64,000 nt of DNA from Streptomyces wuyuanensis. GTDB taxonomy: Bacteria; Actinomycetota; Actinomycetes; Streptomycetales; Streptomycetaceae. The stretch spans positions 62,001 to 126,000 of the forward strand of contig NZ_FNHI01000004.1 in assembly GCF_900103455.1 (NCBI RefSeq), given 5' to 3'. The notes under the pieces are model-generated. The model was not told the origin of the DNA. It searched no databases and was given only the letters and a program-made list of their open reading frames with translations. Every line of letters starts with the position of its first letter. The stretch's first letter is position 1. The translations under genes and the position numbers were made by a program. Positions 32,850 through 41,939 of the stretch are shown in pieces.

Positions 32850-34301
32850 TCAGTGGCGGGGCCCGCGCCTCCAGGGGCCCGTGATGGCGAGCGTGATGCC
32901 CGGGGTCTGGATGTTGGCGTACAGCGTGCGCCCGTCGGGCGAGAAGACGACTCCGGTGAACTCGCTGTACTCCGGCTCCTCCTCGGTGCCGATGTTGAGC
33001 TCGTTGCGGGCGATCGGGTAGGTGCGGCCGCTCTCGGTCGCCCCGAACAGGTGCTGGAAGCCCTCGCCGTCCTCGGCGATGACGAGGCCGCCGTGCGGGG
33101 ACACGGTGATGTTGTCCGGGCCGTCGAACGCGCCGCCGGCCGAGGGGTCCGGGTTCACGCCGAGCAGCACCTTGAGGGTGAGGGTCCGCCGGCGCGGGTC
33201 GTAGAACCAGACCTGTCCGTCGTGCGGGCGGCCGGGGCTCTCGTCGCGGGCGTAGGAGGACACGATGTAGGCCCCGCCGTCGGCCCACCACATGCCTTCG
33301 AGCTTGCGCGCGCGGGTGACCGCGCCCTCGGCGAACTGCTTGCGCACGGGGACGGTCCTGGCGTCGCGGTCGGGTACGTCGACCCAGTCCACGCCGAACA
33401 CCGTGCCGGTGCGGGTGGCACGTGACAGATCGTCAACGAAACGGCCGCCCGCGTCGTAGCACTTGGGCGCCTGCAGGATTCCGGCGTCCTCCGGGATGTG
33501 GCGCAGCCGGCCGCGGCCGTGGCGGAAGCCGGCCGGCGGCGACCAGCGGTAGAAGAGGCCGTTCGGGCCGGAGGCGTCCTCCGTCAGATAGGCGTGGCCG
33601 CGCCGGGTGTCGATGACGACGGCCTCGTGCTCGTACCGGCCGAAGGCCTTGATCGGGTGCGGACGGCGGTTGGCACGGCGGTCGTAGGGATCGACCTCGA
33701 ACACGTACCCGTGGTCCTTGGTCATGCCGTTCTGGCCGGCCCGGTCGGCGTTCTCCTCACAGGTGAGCCAGGTGCCCCAAGGGGTGCTGCCACCGGCACA
33801 GTTGGTGGAGGTGCCCGCGATGCCGACCCGTGCGGCGGTGCGGCCGTCGCGGTGCGTCTCGACGACGGTGCAGCCGCCGGCCGCGGCGGGGTCGTAGACG
33901 AGCCCCTCGGTCAGCGGTACGGGGTACTTCCAGTTGGTGCGCGGTCCCTTGAGCTCGTGGTTGGTCACCAGCAGGGTGACGCCGCGTGGGCCCTCGAAGG
34001 CGGCGGTGCCGTCGTGGTTGGAGGGGGTGGACTCGCCCGTTTCGAGCGTGGTCACCCCGCTGTGGGTGACGATCCGGTACGAGAAGCCGGCGGGGAGGGC
34101 GAGGATGCCCTCGGGGTCGGGTACGAGCGGTCCGTAGCCGTGCCGCACACCCCCCGCGGCCTGCCCGGCGCTCTCCTCGGCTCTCTCCTCCGCCGCGAGC
34201 GCTCCCGGCGCCGTGGCGAGCGCTCCTACGGCACCGGTGAGCGCCACGCCCGCGCCGGTGAGGGCGGAGCGGGCGGTGAATTCCCTGCGGGTGAGCGGCA
34301 T
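32850..34301 (-). CDS. PhoX-type secreted alkaline phosphatase-like protein (DUF839)
   Basis: A 483-aa exported protein. The N-terminus has a twin-arginine signal (LTRREFTARSALTGAG, then a hydrophobic stretch to APGALA). The mature protein is a beta-propeller of the PhoX/DUF839 family: PAGFSYRIVTHSG, STPSNHDGTAAF, TLLVTNHELKGPRTNW, GTWLTCEENADRAG, GRYEHEAVVIDTRRGHAYLTED and GPDNITVSPHGGLVIAEDGEG, the last blocks carrying the acidic Ca/Fe ligands. ATG 34301 follows CAGGAG. PhoX enzymes release phosphate outside the cell; no Pho box was confirmed upstream. Predicted extracellular. Confidence 0.92.
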   Translation of the reverse strand: MPLTRREFTARSALTGAGVALTGAVGALATAPGALAAEERAEESAGQAAGGVRHGYGPLVPDPEGILALPAGFSYRIVTHSGVTTLETGESTPSNHDGTAAFEGPRGVTLLVTNHELKGPRTNWKYPVPLTEGLVYDPAAAGGCTVVETHRDGRTAARVGIAGTSTNCAGGSTPWGTWLTCEENADRAGQNGMTKDHGYVFEVDPYDRRANRRPHPIKAFGRYEHEAVVIDTRRGHAYLTEDASGPNGLFYRWSPPAGFRHGRGRLRHIPEDAGILQAPKCYDAGGRFVDDLSRATRTGTVFGVDWVDVPDRDARTVPVRKQFAEGAVTRARKLEGMWWADGGAYIVSSYARDESPGRPHDGQVWFYDPRRRTLTLKVLLGVNPDPSAGGAFDGPDNITVSPHGGLVIAEDGEGFQHLFGATESGRTYPIARNELNIGTEEEPEYSEFTGVVFSPDGRTLYANIQTPGITLAITGPWRRGPRH

Positions 34302-34597
34302 CGCGGTCTCCTGAGGACTCAGAGAATCGGCAGGCGGGACTCCGCCACTGCCGACGACACGCTCCCGCCGGCGCCTGAACGCCGGTTGAAGTCCACGAGA
34401 CATCTCGCTCCTTCGGGGCGCGCGCCGCCCCCGTCCACCCGGAGGCGGAACGCCCGGGGCGTGCCCGTGCGGCGGGTCCCGCGTCCGGGAGAAGGCAGGC
34501 GGACCGGGCACGGACGCGCCACGCCATCGCCGCCCGCGCCACGCGAGGACCCGCGACGCGGCGTCGCGGAGGGCGACACCATGCCCCCAGCGGACCG

Positions 34598-36052
34598 TCA
34601 GCCCCGCGAGCGGGCCTTGAACGCAGCCTTGCGGGCGTCCTTCGCCGTCTGCTTCTCGGGGTGGAGGCGGCCCATCGCCTCGAGGACGTCGACCGTCGCC
34701 GGGTGGTCGACGCGCCAGACCGCGTCGAAGAAGCCGCCGTGCCGGCCCACGAGGCCCACGATGAGGTCCTGGAGTTCCGCCAGGTCGCCCTCTGCGTCGA
34801 GCTGCGCCGCGATGGTGTCGACGGCGAGCCAGAAGACCATGTCCTCCGACGGCGGCGGTACGTCGGGGGAGCCGCGCTCGGCGAGCCAGACCCGGGCGAG
34901 GCCGCCGAGTTCGCGGTCGTCCAGAACGTCACGGACCGCCGGTTCCGCCGCCGGCCCGGCCAGGGCGAGCGCCTGCTGGCAGCGCAGGCGGCGCAGCGGC
35001 GCGCCGGGGTCGGAGCCCCGCGCGGCGGCGAGCAGTTCGCGCGCTGCCTCCAGCGGGGCGCGCCCGCCGAGCCACTGCGCGGTCTCCGCCTGCGCGGCGC
35101 CGTCGGGGTAGTGCGTGACGCCGTCCAGCAGCGCGTCGGCGTCCTCGTCCGCGAGGTCGCCGACAGCCGGCGCCGACTCCCCGCTGTCGACCAGCCGGTT
35201 CCTGACCCCGTACAGCCCGAGCGGGGTGAGCTTCACCAGCCCGTAGCGCGAGACGTCCTCCTCCACGGCCGGGAGCGCGGGCTCGGCGCCCTCCTCGACC
35301 ATCAGCGCCTCGTCCACCGGCACGTACTCGACCAGTCCGATCGGCTCCAGCACCCGGAACTGGTCGTCCAGGCGCATCATCGCGTCGGACACCTCCTCCA
35401 GCACGGCGTCCGTGGGCTCCCGCATGTCGTCGGGCACGATCATCGCCGCGGCGAGGGCCGGCAGCGGTACCTGCCCCTCCACCGCTCCCGTCTCACTGAC
35501 CGTCAGCAGGTACAGATTGCCGAGGACACCGTCGAGGAACTCCGACTCCGCCTCGGGGTCCCAGCCGAGCGCGTCGAAGTCGATCTCGCCGTCCGGGCCG
35601 ATGATCGCGTCCGGGTCCTCCAGCACGGGGGCGATGGCGTCGGCGAAGACCGCGTCGAAGGCGTCCTGCCAGAGCGCGAGCACGTCCTGCGGGCCGCCTC
35701 CGGTGACCAGCGGCAGCGCGCCGCCGGCGGTGGCCGTGCCGTACTCCGCGCCGTCGTCCTCCGGGTCCGTGACCTCGACGAGCCCGGTGTCCACGGCGAT
35801 CCGCCACGCCTCGCTGGCGTAGGCCCGACCGTCCTCGTCCGCGGGCAGTCCCAACACCTCCGCCGCATGGGCGAGTTGCTCGTCGACCAGCTCACCGCCC
35901 GCACCGACCCTGGTCTCCGGTCCGGCCCAGCGCGCCAGCCGGACGGCCCGGGCGAGCAGCGGGGTGCCGAGCGCGTCCCGCGCCAGTTCCGCGTCCGAGT
36001 GCAGTCGCACGGGCGGCAGGGCACGGCGTCCGGCGGGGCGGTCTCCGGGCAT
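34598..36052 (-). CDS. Hypothetical acidic protein (conserved in Streptomyces)
   Basis: A 484-aa, strongly acidic, cytosolic protein of unknown function. No signal peptide or membrane helix. Notable features are an N-terminal region with RLHSDAELARDALGTPLLARA, an acidic middle (DPEDDGAEYG, DPDAIIGPDGEIDFDALGWDPEAE), a winged-helix-like stretch near RYGLVKLTPLGLYGVRNRLV, and Ala-rich helical repeats at the C-terminus that look like HEAT-type repeats (RRLRCQQALALAGPAAEPAV, DVLEAMGRLHPEKQTAKDA). ATG 36052 follows GGAGAGC. I do not recognise a named family. Confidence 0.8.
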   Translation of the reverse strand: MPGDRPAGRRALPPVRLHSDAELARDALGTPLLARAVRLARWAGPETRVGAGGELVDEQLAHAAEVLGLPADEDGRAYASEAWRIAVDTGLVEVTDPEDDGAEYGTATAGGALPLVTGGGPQDVLALWQDAFDAVFADAIAPVLEDPDAIIGPDGEIDFDALGWDPEAESEFLDGVLGNLYLLTVSETGAVEGQVPLPALAAAMIVPDDMREPTDAVLEEVSDAMMRLDDQFRVLEPIGLVEYVPVDEALMVEEGAEPALPAVEEDVSRYGLVKLTPLGLYGVRNRLVDSGESAPAVGDLADEDADALLDGVTHYPDGAAQAETAQWLGGRAPLEAARELLAAARGSDPGAPLRRLRCQQALALAGPAAEPAVRDVLDDRELGGLARVWLAERGSPDVPPPSEDMVFWLAVDTIAAQLDAEGDLAELQDLIVGLVGRHGGFFDAVWRVDHPATVDVLEAMGRLHPEKQTAKDARKAAFKARSRG

Positions 36053-36262
36053 GTGGGGGCTCTCCTCGGCTGTGGGCGTTCCGGCTCGTGGCGGCCCCCA
36101 GCGTAGACGCAATTCGCCCGATGCCTTCCGATTCATGTACCCGTCAACCCCCGTACACCCGGCGCCTCTTGACAACTCACTCATCCACACAAGACATTGA
36201 CGCGCGTAGATACATCAGTGGTCCCATATGCCACCCCTCAACCCTCACACCGGAGTTCCCTG

Positions 36263-38107
36263 ATGCGTTCCATACCGAGATCTGCCGCCGTCGCAGCCGT
36301 CGTGGCCTCCGCACTGGCCGCGGGTCTGCTCGCCGGTTCCTCCTCGGCCGCCGCCGATGCCGAGAACGCGGACGCGGCCGTCCGCATTCACGACATCCAG
36401 GGCACGACCCGTACGTCTCCGCTCGTCGGCCGGCAGGTCGCGGACGTCGAGGGCATCGTCATCGGTGTCCGTACGTACGGCTCCTCGCGCGGTTTCTGGA
36501 TCCAGGACCCCCAGGCCGACGCCGACCCCGCCACCAGCGAGGGCCTCTTCGTGTTCACGAGCTCCACGCCGACGGTCGCCACCGGCGACGCGGTCAAGGT
36601 CTCGGGCACGGTCGGCGAGTTCGTCCCCGGCGGCCTCAGCTCCGGCAACCAGTCGATCACCCAGATCTCCAAGCCGACCGTCACCGTGGTCTCCTCGGGC
36701 AACGCGCTGCCCGCGCCGGTGACCATCACCGCCCGGTCCGTGCCGTCGGCGTACGCGCCCGAGGGCGACCCGGCGGCCGGGAACAGCATCAACGCGCTGC
36801 CGCTGAAGCCCCGCGCGTACGCCCTGGACTACTACGAGTCCCTGGAGGGCAGCAACGTCCGGATCGGCTCCTCGCGCGTCGTCGGCGCCACCGACCCGTA
36901 CTCGGAGCTGTGGGTCACGGTGAAGCCGTGGGAGAACCCGACCGTGCGCGGCGGTGCCCGCTACGGCTCGTACACCTCCCAGAACACCGGCCGGCTCCAG
37001 ATCCAGTCGCTGGTGCCGATCGCCCAGCAGCCGTTCCCGAAGGCGAACGTCGGCGACGTGCTGTCCGGGACGACCGAGGGACCGCTGGACTTCAACCAGT
37101 TCGGCGGTTACACCATCACGGCCCGTACCCTCGGCACCGTGAAGGACCGCGGCCTGGAGCGCGAGCGCGCCCGCCAGGAGCGCCGCGGCGAACTGTCCGT
37201 GGCCACGTACAACGTGGAGAACCTGGACCCGTCCGACCCGCAGGAGAAGTTCGACGCCCTGGCCGCGGCCGTCGTCGACAACCTCGCGACGCCGGACATC
37301 ATCGCCCTGGAGGAGATCCAGGACAACACGGGCGCGAAGAACGACGGCGTGGTCGCCGCGGACCAGACCGTCCGCAAGTTCACGGAGGCGATCGTCGCCG
37401 CCGGCGGCCCTGCCTACGACTTCCGCTCGGTCGACCCGGAGGACAACAAGGACGGAGGCCAGCCCGGCGGCAACATCCGCCAGGTGTTCCTCTTCAACCC
37501 CGAGCGGGTCTCCTTCACCGACCGCGCGGGCGGCAGCGCGACCGCGGCCACCGGCGTGGTCCGCGAGAAGGGCCGCGCCGCCCTCACCCTCTCCCCCGGC
37601 CGGGTCGATCCGGCGAACGCCGCCTGGGAGAACAGCCGCAAGCCGCTCGCGGGAGAGTTCGTCTTCTGCGGCCGCACGGTGTTCGTCATCGCCAACCACT
37701 TCGGCTCGAAGGGCGGCGACGAGGGCCTGACCTCGCACCACCAGCCGCCCACCCGGTCCTCCGAGACCCAGCGCCTCCAGCAGGCGCAGACCGTGAACGC
37801 CTTCGTGAAGGACATCCTGAAGGCCCAGCGCAACGCCGACGTCGTCGTCCTCGGGGACATCAACGACTTCGAGTTCTCCCGGACCACGAAGGCGCTGACG
37901 GACGGCGGTGCGCTGTACCCGGCCATCAAGTCGCTGCCGCGCGCGGAGCGTTACTCGTACGTGTACCAGGGCAACAGCCAGGTGCTGGACCAGATCCTGA
38001 CCAGCCCGTCGATCGACGACTTCAGCTACGACAGCGTGCACATCAACGCCGAGTTCGCGGACCAGAACAGCGACCACGACCCGCAGGTGCTGCGCTTCCG
38101 CCCGTAA
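36263..38107 (+). CDS. Secreted endonuclease/exonuclease/phosphatase family nuclease
   Basis: A 614-aa extracellular protein: Sec signal peptide MRSIPRSAAVAAVVASALAA and onwards to SSAAADA, an OB-fold-like N-terminal domain (IHDIQGTTRTSPLVGRQVAD, VEGIVIGVRTYGSSRGFWIQ), then an EEP nuclease domain with SVATYNVENLDPSD, IALEEIQDN, FVIANHFGSKGGDEGL, VVLGDINDFEFSRT and the final NSDHDPQVLRF carrying the catalytic Asp-His. This matches ExeM-like secreted nucleases used to degrade external DNA or during mycelial recycling. ATG 36263 follows CGGAG. A strong terminator hairpin follows. Confidence 0.93.
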   Translation: MRSIPRSAAVAAVVASALAAGLLAGSSSAAADAENADAAVRIHDIQGTTRTSPLVGRQVADVEGIVIGVRTYGSSRGFWIQDPQADADPATSEGLFVFTSSTPTVATGDAVKVSGTVGEFVPGGLSSGNQSITQISKPTVTVVSSGNALPAPVTITARSVPSAYAPEGDPAAGNSINALPLKPRAYALDYYESLEGSNVRIGSSRVVGATDPYSELWVTVKPWENPTVRGGARYGSYTSQNTGRLQIQSLVPIAQQPFPKANVGDVLSGTTEGPLDFNQFGGYTITARTLGTVKDRGLERERARQERRGELSVATYNVENLDPSDPQEKFDALAAAVVDNLATPDIIALEEIQDNTGAKNDGVVAADQTVRKFTEAIVAAGGPAYDFRSVDPEDNKDGGQPGGNIRQVFLFNPERVSFTDRAGGSATAATGVVREKGRAALTLSPGRVDPANAAWENSRKPLAGEFVFCGRTVFVIANHFGSKGGDEGLTSHHQPPTRSSETQRLQQAQTVNAFVKDILKAQRNADVVVLGDINDFEFSRTTKALTDGGALYPAIKSLPRAERYSYVYQGNSQVLDQILTSPSIDDFSYDSVHINAEFADQNSDHDPQVLRFRP

Positions 38108-38159
38108 CCACGGAGCATGCGGGAGGCCGGCGTCAGGAAACCGGGCGCCCGGCGGGATA

Positions 38160-38192
38160 CGGCACCGGGCGCCCTCGCGGCGCCCGGTGCCG
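38160..38192. terminator. 14-bp hairpin after the nuclease gene
   Basis: CGGCACCGGGCGCC (38160-38173) pairs perfectly with its complement at 38179-38192, loop CTCGC, starting 52 bases after the nuclease stop. Confidence 0.85.
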
Positions 38193-38427
38193 GGTGGTGC
38201 ACGCGGAGATGCACCTCGGTGCCGAGGCCGGGGTCATGGTCTGGGTCGGGGTCGGGGTCGATCCCGCTCGGGCCCCGCCCAGCTCCAGCCGGCCGCCACG
38301 CCACCAACAGGCGCCGTCCGAAGCGGCGTTCACCCCACTCCCCAGGACGACCCTTCAGCAACGCTTTCCCTTGGTCCAAAGAAAATCTAAGTAGACCTTC
38401 ACAGTCGCAAGGCCGGACACTTCGGGC
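38193..38427 (+). other. Leader region of the dapA paralogue
   Basis: No credible gene. A short GGGTC tandem stretch (38243-38263) is followed by GC-poorer sequence at 38365-38400 (GGTCCAAAGAAAATCTAAG) that probably contains the dapA promoter. Upstream lies the nuclease terminator. Confidence 0.35.
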
Positions 38428-39393
38428 ATGACGATGCCACGACCTCGACCCCGCCCGTTCGGCCGCGCACTCTGCGCGATGATCACGCCCTTCACCGCGG
38501 ACGGCGGGCCCGACCTGGACGGCGCACAGAAGCTGGCCTCGCATCTGGTGGCCGAGGGCTGCGACGGGCTGGTGCTGAACGGCACCACCGGTGAGTCGCC
38601 CACCACCACCGACGCCGAGAAGACCGCGCTGGTGCGCGCCGTGCGCGAGGCTGTGGGCGATCGGGCGGCCGTCGTCGCCGGCGTCGGCAGCGCGAGCACC
38701 CGGCACACCGTCGAGCTGGGCCGGGCGGCCCAGAACGCTGGGGCGGACGGCCTGCTGGTGGTCACCCCGTACTACAGCAGACCGCCGCAGGCCGCCCTCA
38801 CGGCCCACTTCCGGCAGGTCGCGGACGCGGTGGGCATTCCGCTGATGCTGTACGACATCCCGGGCCGGACCGGCACCCGCATCGAGCCGGACACCCTGAT
38901 GCGCGTGTCCGCGCACCCGCGGATCGTGGCCGTGAAGGACTGCGCGTACGACCTGCTCGGCAGCAGCAAGGTGATCGCCCGGACCTCGCTCGCGTACTAC
39001 TCGGGCTGCGAGGAGACGAACCTTCCGCTCTACGCGGTGGGCGCCGCCGGCTTCGTCAGCACGGTCGCGAACGCCGCCCCGCGCCCGATGAGGGCCGTCC
39101 TCGACGCCTTCGACGCGGGCCGGACGGCCGAAGCCACCGCGCTCAACCAGCTCACGCTGCCGCTCACCGAGCTGATGATGGCGTCGGGGCTGCCGGGCAC
39201 GGTGACCGCGAAGGCCCTGCTGGGGGCGATCGGACTGCCGGCCGGACCGGTGCGGGAACCGCTGCAGCCCGCCGACCGGGAGACGGCGGGCGGGCTGCTG
39301 GCGGCGTACGAGGAGCTGGCCCGGCTGTACCCGCCGGACCGGCAGGCGGGCCCGGCGCCGGCGCTCCTCGGGCCGGCTCAGTCGTGGACGTAG
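38428..39393 (+). CDS. dapA: 4-hydroxy-tetrahydrodipicolinate synthase DapA
   Basis: Condenses pyruvate and aspartate semialdehyde in lysine/diaminopimelate synthesis; 321 aa, usual length. It contains CDGLVLNGTTGESPTTT (substrate loop), VTPYYSRPPQ (Tyr), LYDIPGRTGTRI (catalytic Tyr) and RIVAVKDCAYDL (Schiff-base Lys). Only the lysine step genes dapA and dapD are in view; streptomycetes usually carry more than one dapA-like gene. ATG 38428, weak ribosome site. The 3' end overlaps the convergent small secreted gene by 16 bases. Confidence 0.93.
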   Translation: MTMPRPRPRPFGRALCAMITPFTADGGPDLDGAQKLASHLVAEGCDGLVLNGTTGESPTTTDAEKTALVRAVREAVGDRAAVVAGVGSASTRHTVELGRAAQNAGADGLLVVTPYYSRPPQAALTAHFRQVADAVGIPLMLYDIPGRTGTRIEPDTLMRVSAHPRIVAVKDCAYDLLGSSKVIARTSLAYYSGCEETNLPLYAVGAAGFVSTVANAAPRPMRAVLDAFDAGRTAEATALNQLTLPLTELMMASGLPGTVTAKALLGAIGLPAGPVREPLQPADRETAGGLLAAYEELARLYPPDRQAGPAPALLGPAQSWT

Positions 39394-39581
39394 GTGGTGC
39401 CGAGGACCGCGGCATGCTCCAGGACGTCCTCGAGCGGATCGTCGATCTGGCCGGTCGAGACCAGCGCGACCACCGGGGCGTTGTGAGAGTCGCTGTGGGT
39501 CTCGTCGGCGTGCGCGAGCCCGCACGGTCCCGCCACGGCCCACAGCACCAGCGTTGCGAGCACGGCCGTCCTGGTCTTCAT
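39378..39581 (-). CDS. Small secreted protein, function unknown
   Basis: A 67-aa protein with a clear signal peptide (MKTRTAVLATLVLWAVAGPC to HADETHS) and a short mature part rich in Asp/His/Val (DDPLEDVLEHAAVLGTTYVHD). ATG 39581 follows GAGGAAACGAC, a good ribosome site. It resembles the small exported proteins made during aerial growth, but it is not a chaplin or rodlin by sequence. It overlaps the dapA 3' end by 16 bases on the other strand. Confidence 0.7.
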   Translation of the reverse strand: MKTRTAVLATLVLWAVAGPCGLAHADETHSDSHNAPVVALVSTGQIDDPLEDVLEHAAVLGTTYVHD

Positions 39582-39728
39582 GTCGTTTCCTCGCCTTGGC
39601 ATTTCGTCCGACTCCACGGTCACCTGTTCATCCGTCAGGCGGCGCCGGAGGTCACGCGGAGTCACACGAAAGCGTCGGCGATCCCCGGGGAGCGGACCTC
39701 CGCTCCCCGGTGTGCCGGGCCGCGGGCC

Positions 39729-40730
39729 TCAGTTGTGGCTGTGGAGCACCTCGTTGAGACCGCCCCAGACCGCGTTGTTCGGGCGGGCCTCGACGGCGCC
39801 GGTCACCGAGTTCCGGCGGAAGAGGATGTTCGAGGCGCCGGAGAGCTCACGGGCCTTGACGATCTGGCCGTCGGGCATCGTGACGCGGGTGCCCGCGGTG
39901 ACGTAGAGACCGGCCTCGACGACGCACTCGTCGCCGAGCGCGATCCCGACACCCGCCTCGGCACCGATGAGGCAGCGCTCGCCGACGGAGATGATCACGT
40001 TGCCGCCGCCGGAGAGGGTGCCCATGGTGGAGGCGCCGCCGCCGATGTCGGAGCCGTCGCCGATCACGACGCCCGCGGAGATGCGGCCCTCGACCATGGA
40101 CGTGCCGAGGGTGCCCGCGTTGAAGTTGACGAAGCCCTCGTGCATGACCGTGGTGCCCTCGGCGAGGTGCGCGCCGAGCCGGACGCGGTCCGCGTCGGCG
40201 ATACGGACGCCCTTGGGTGTGACGTAGTCCGTCATCCGCGGGAACTTGTCGATCGAGGTCACCTGGAGGTGGAGGCCCTCGGCGCGGGCGTTGAGGCGCA
40301 CCCTTTCGACGTTGTCGACGGCGACCGGCCCCAGGGAGGTCCAGGCGACGTTGGCGAGCAGCCCGAAGACGCCGTCGAGGCTCTGGCCGTGCGGCCGCAC
40401 GAGCCGGTGCGAGAGCAGGTGGAGGCGCAGGTAGGCGTCGTGCGCGTCGATCGGCTTCTCGTCGAGCGAAGCGATCACCGTGCGGACGGCGACGATCTCG
40501 ACCTCGCGCCGGGCGTCCACGCCCACGGCCCTGGCGGCGCCTTCGCCGAGCAGGTTGACGGCCTGGTCGGGCGTGAGCCGCTCGGTGCCGGCCGGTCCGG
40601 GCTCGGCGGAGAGCTCCGGGGCGGGGAACCAGGTGTCGAGCACGGTGCCGTCGCCGGCGATGGTGGCGAGGCCGGCGGCGACGGCGCCGGTGGGGCGGGG
40701 TGCGGTGGTGCTGTCGGGCGAGTCAGTCAT
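39729..40730 (-). CDS. dapD: Tetrahydrodipicolinate N-succinyltransferase DapD
   Basis: Succinyl-CoA-dependent step of diaminopimelate synthesis; 333 aa, the longer actinobacterial DapD type with an N-terminal alpha/beta domain ([21 protein letters not shown]). The C-terminal part is a left-handed parallel beta-helix: [80 protein letters not shown]. Ends with [17 protein letters not shown]. Trimer expected. It lies tail-side to dapA with the small secreted gene in between. Confidence 0.96.
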   Translation of the reverse strand: MTDSPDSTTAPRPTGAVAAGLATIAGDGTVLDTWFPAPELSAEPGPAGTERLTPDQAVNLLGEGAARAVGVDARREVEIVAVRTVIASLDEKPIDAHDAYLRLHLLSHRLVRPHGQSLDGVFGLLANVAWTSLGPVAVDNVERVRLNARAEGLHLQVTSIDKFPRMTDYVTPKGVRIADADRVRLGAHLAEGTTVMHEGFVNFNAGTLGTSMVEGRISAGVVIGDGSDIGGGASTMGTLSGGGNVIISVGERCLIGAEAGVGIALGDECVVEAGLYVTAGTRVTMPDGQIVKARELSGASNILFRRNSVTGAVEARPNNAVWGGLNEVLHSHN

Positions 40731-40915
40731 GAGGAGAACCTAACCGGCGGGGGCGGGCGGGGGCGAACCGGTCTCAGGTGCCGGTCGCGGCGGCCCGGCT
40801 CGCGCCCCCGGCGGTCAGGACCGCGCTCCCGGTCGGTCGACGACACCGCGCTCCGCCACCGCGCCGGGGCGCACCACGGTCTCATGGCTGCCGTCGGTCG
40901 GCGTCACATCCCCTG

Positions 40916-41488
40916 TCACCCGGAGACCGCGTCCGGGCTCACGGTTTCGCGGCGCCGAAGGAGCCGGCCCAGCATCTCCCGCGCGTACTCCTCGTCGTAG
41001 GCGGTGTCCGTGAGCAGCACTTGCAGGCAGATCCCGTCCATGAGGGCCACCAGGGCCCGCGCCGTCACCGGGTCGCTGCGGCGGGCGAGCACCTCGGTGA
41101 TGCCGTCGGTCCATTCCGCGGCAACCGGGCGCAGCGCGGGGCGGCGCAGGGCGGCGAGGTAGAGCTCGTAATCCAGCTCCACTCCGGTCCGTTCGCCCCC
41201 GAGCCACTCCCCCATCAGCCGGGCCAGCTCCGCGGCCGGGTCCTTGCCGGGGTCCGCGAGGGCCTCGCTGTCCCGGACGGCCGCCGCGAAACCCTCGTTG
41301 GCCTGGCGCAGCGCGGCGACCATCAGTTCGTCCAGCGAGGCGAAGTGATACGTGGTCGAGCCGAGCGGCACATCCGCCTCGGCGGCGACCGTCCGGTGGC
41401 TCAGCCCCGCGATGCCGTCTCGTCCGGTCACCCGGATGGCGGCGTCGATGATGCGCTGCCGCCGTTCGGGGTCGTACCGGCGCCCCAT
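40916..41488 (-). CDS. TetR family regulator of the SMR exporter
   Basis: A 190-aa TetR-type repressor: N-terminal helix-turn-helix in RRQRIIDAAIRVTGRDGIAG then LSHRTVAAEADVPLGSTTYHFASLDELM, and a variable ligand domain. The start ATG overlaps the stop of the SMR gene by one base (TGATG), so both are made from one mRNA. It probably represses this operon by binding the palindrome at 41808-41825 and responds to cationic drugs or a metabolite. Confidence 0.9.
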   Translation of the reverse strand: MGRRYDPERRQRIIDAAIRVTGRDGIAGLSHRTVAAEADVPLGSTTYHFASLDELMVAALRQANEGFAAAVRDSEALADPGKDPAAELARLMGEWLGGERTGVELDYELYLAALRRPALRPVAAEWTDGITEVLARRSDPVTARALVALMDGICLQVLLTDTAYDEEYAREMLGRLLRRRETVSPDAVSG

Positions 41489-41808
41489 CAGTGCGCGCCG
41501 CCGAGGTTGAGCACGACGACTCCCGCGACGACCAGCGCGATCCCGGCGATCCTCAGGAGGCTGGTGGACTCGTTCAGGAACACCATGCCGATCGCAGCGA
41601 CGGCGGCGGTCCCGACACCCGCCCAGATCGCGTACGCCGTGCCGACGGAGAGCGTCTTCAGCGTCTGTGCGAGCAGGGCGAAGGCGATCACATAGCCGAT
41701 GACCGTGGCCAGCGAGGGCCAGAGCCGGGTGAAGCCCTCGCTGTACTTCATCGCCGTGGTGCCGGCGACCTCGGCCGCGATCGCCGCGGCCAGCAGTCCG
41801 TAAGCCAT
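41488..41808 (-). CDS. SMR family multidrug efflux protein (EmrE/QacE-like)
   Basis: A 106-aa, four-helix proton-coupled exporter of quaternary ammonium or similar cations. It carries the family glutamate in helix 1 (LLAAAIAAEVAGTTAMKYSEGF), the tryptophan of helix 3 in VGTAYAIWAGVGTAAVAAIG and the segment FLNESTSLLRIAGIALV. A paired-SMR arrangement is absent, so it probably acts as a homodimer. First gene of a two-gene operon with its TetR regulator. Confidence 0.93.
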   Translation of the reverse strand: MAYGLLAAAIAAEVAGTTAMKYSEGFTRLWPSLATVIGYVIAFALLAQTLKTLSVGTAYAIWAGVGTAAVAAIGMVFLNESTSLLRIAGIALVVAGVVVLNLGGAH

Positions 41809-41825
41809 GTGTACGACTGTACACA
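41808..41825. promoter_or_regulatory. Palindromic operator over the SMR start codon
   Basis: TGTGTAC-GACT-GTACACA is a perfect 7-bp inverted repeat that begins at the last base of the SMR start codon (41808). Its place and symmetry fit a TetR dimer site that blocks transcription or very early translation. Confidence 0.65.
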
Positions 41826-41939
41826 ACGATGGGTACGCCCGTACGCAACGAGACGGGGACACCGGGGCGCTCCCTGGCATGCCCAGGCCAGCTACCGTGT
41901 CCCGGTCAGGGTGGGGACGACTGGGCGGGGGCAAGACGA

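Noticed and set aside
36088..38394. Long plus-strand frame overlapping the secreted nuclease
   Set aside because: Shadow frame; the nuclease frame has signal peptide and EEP catalytic motifs.
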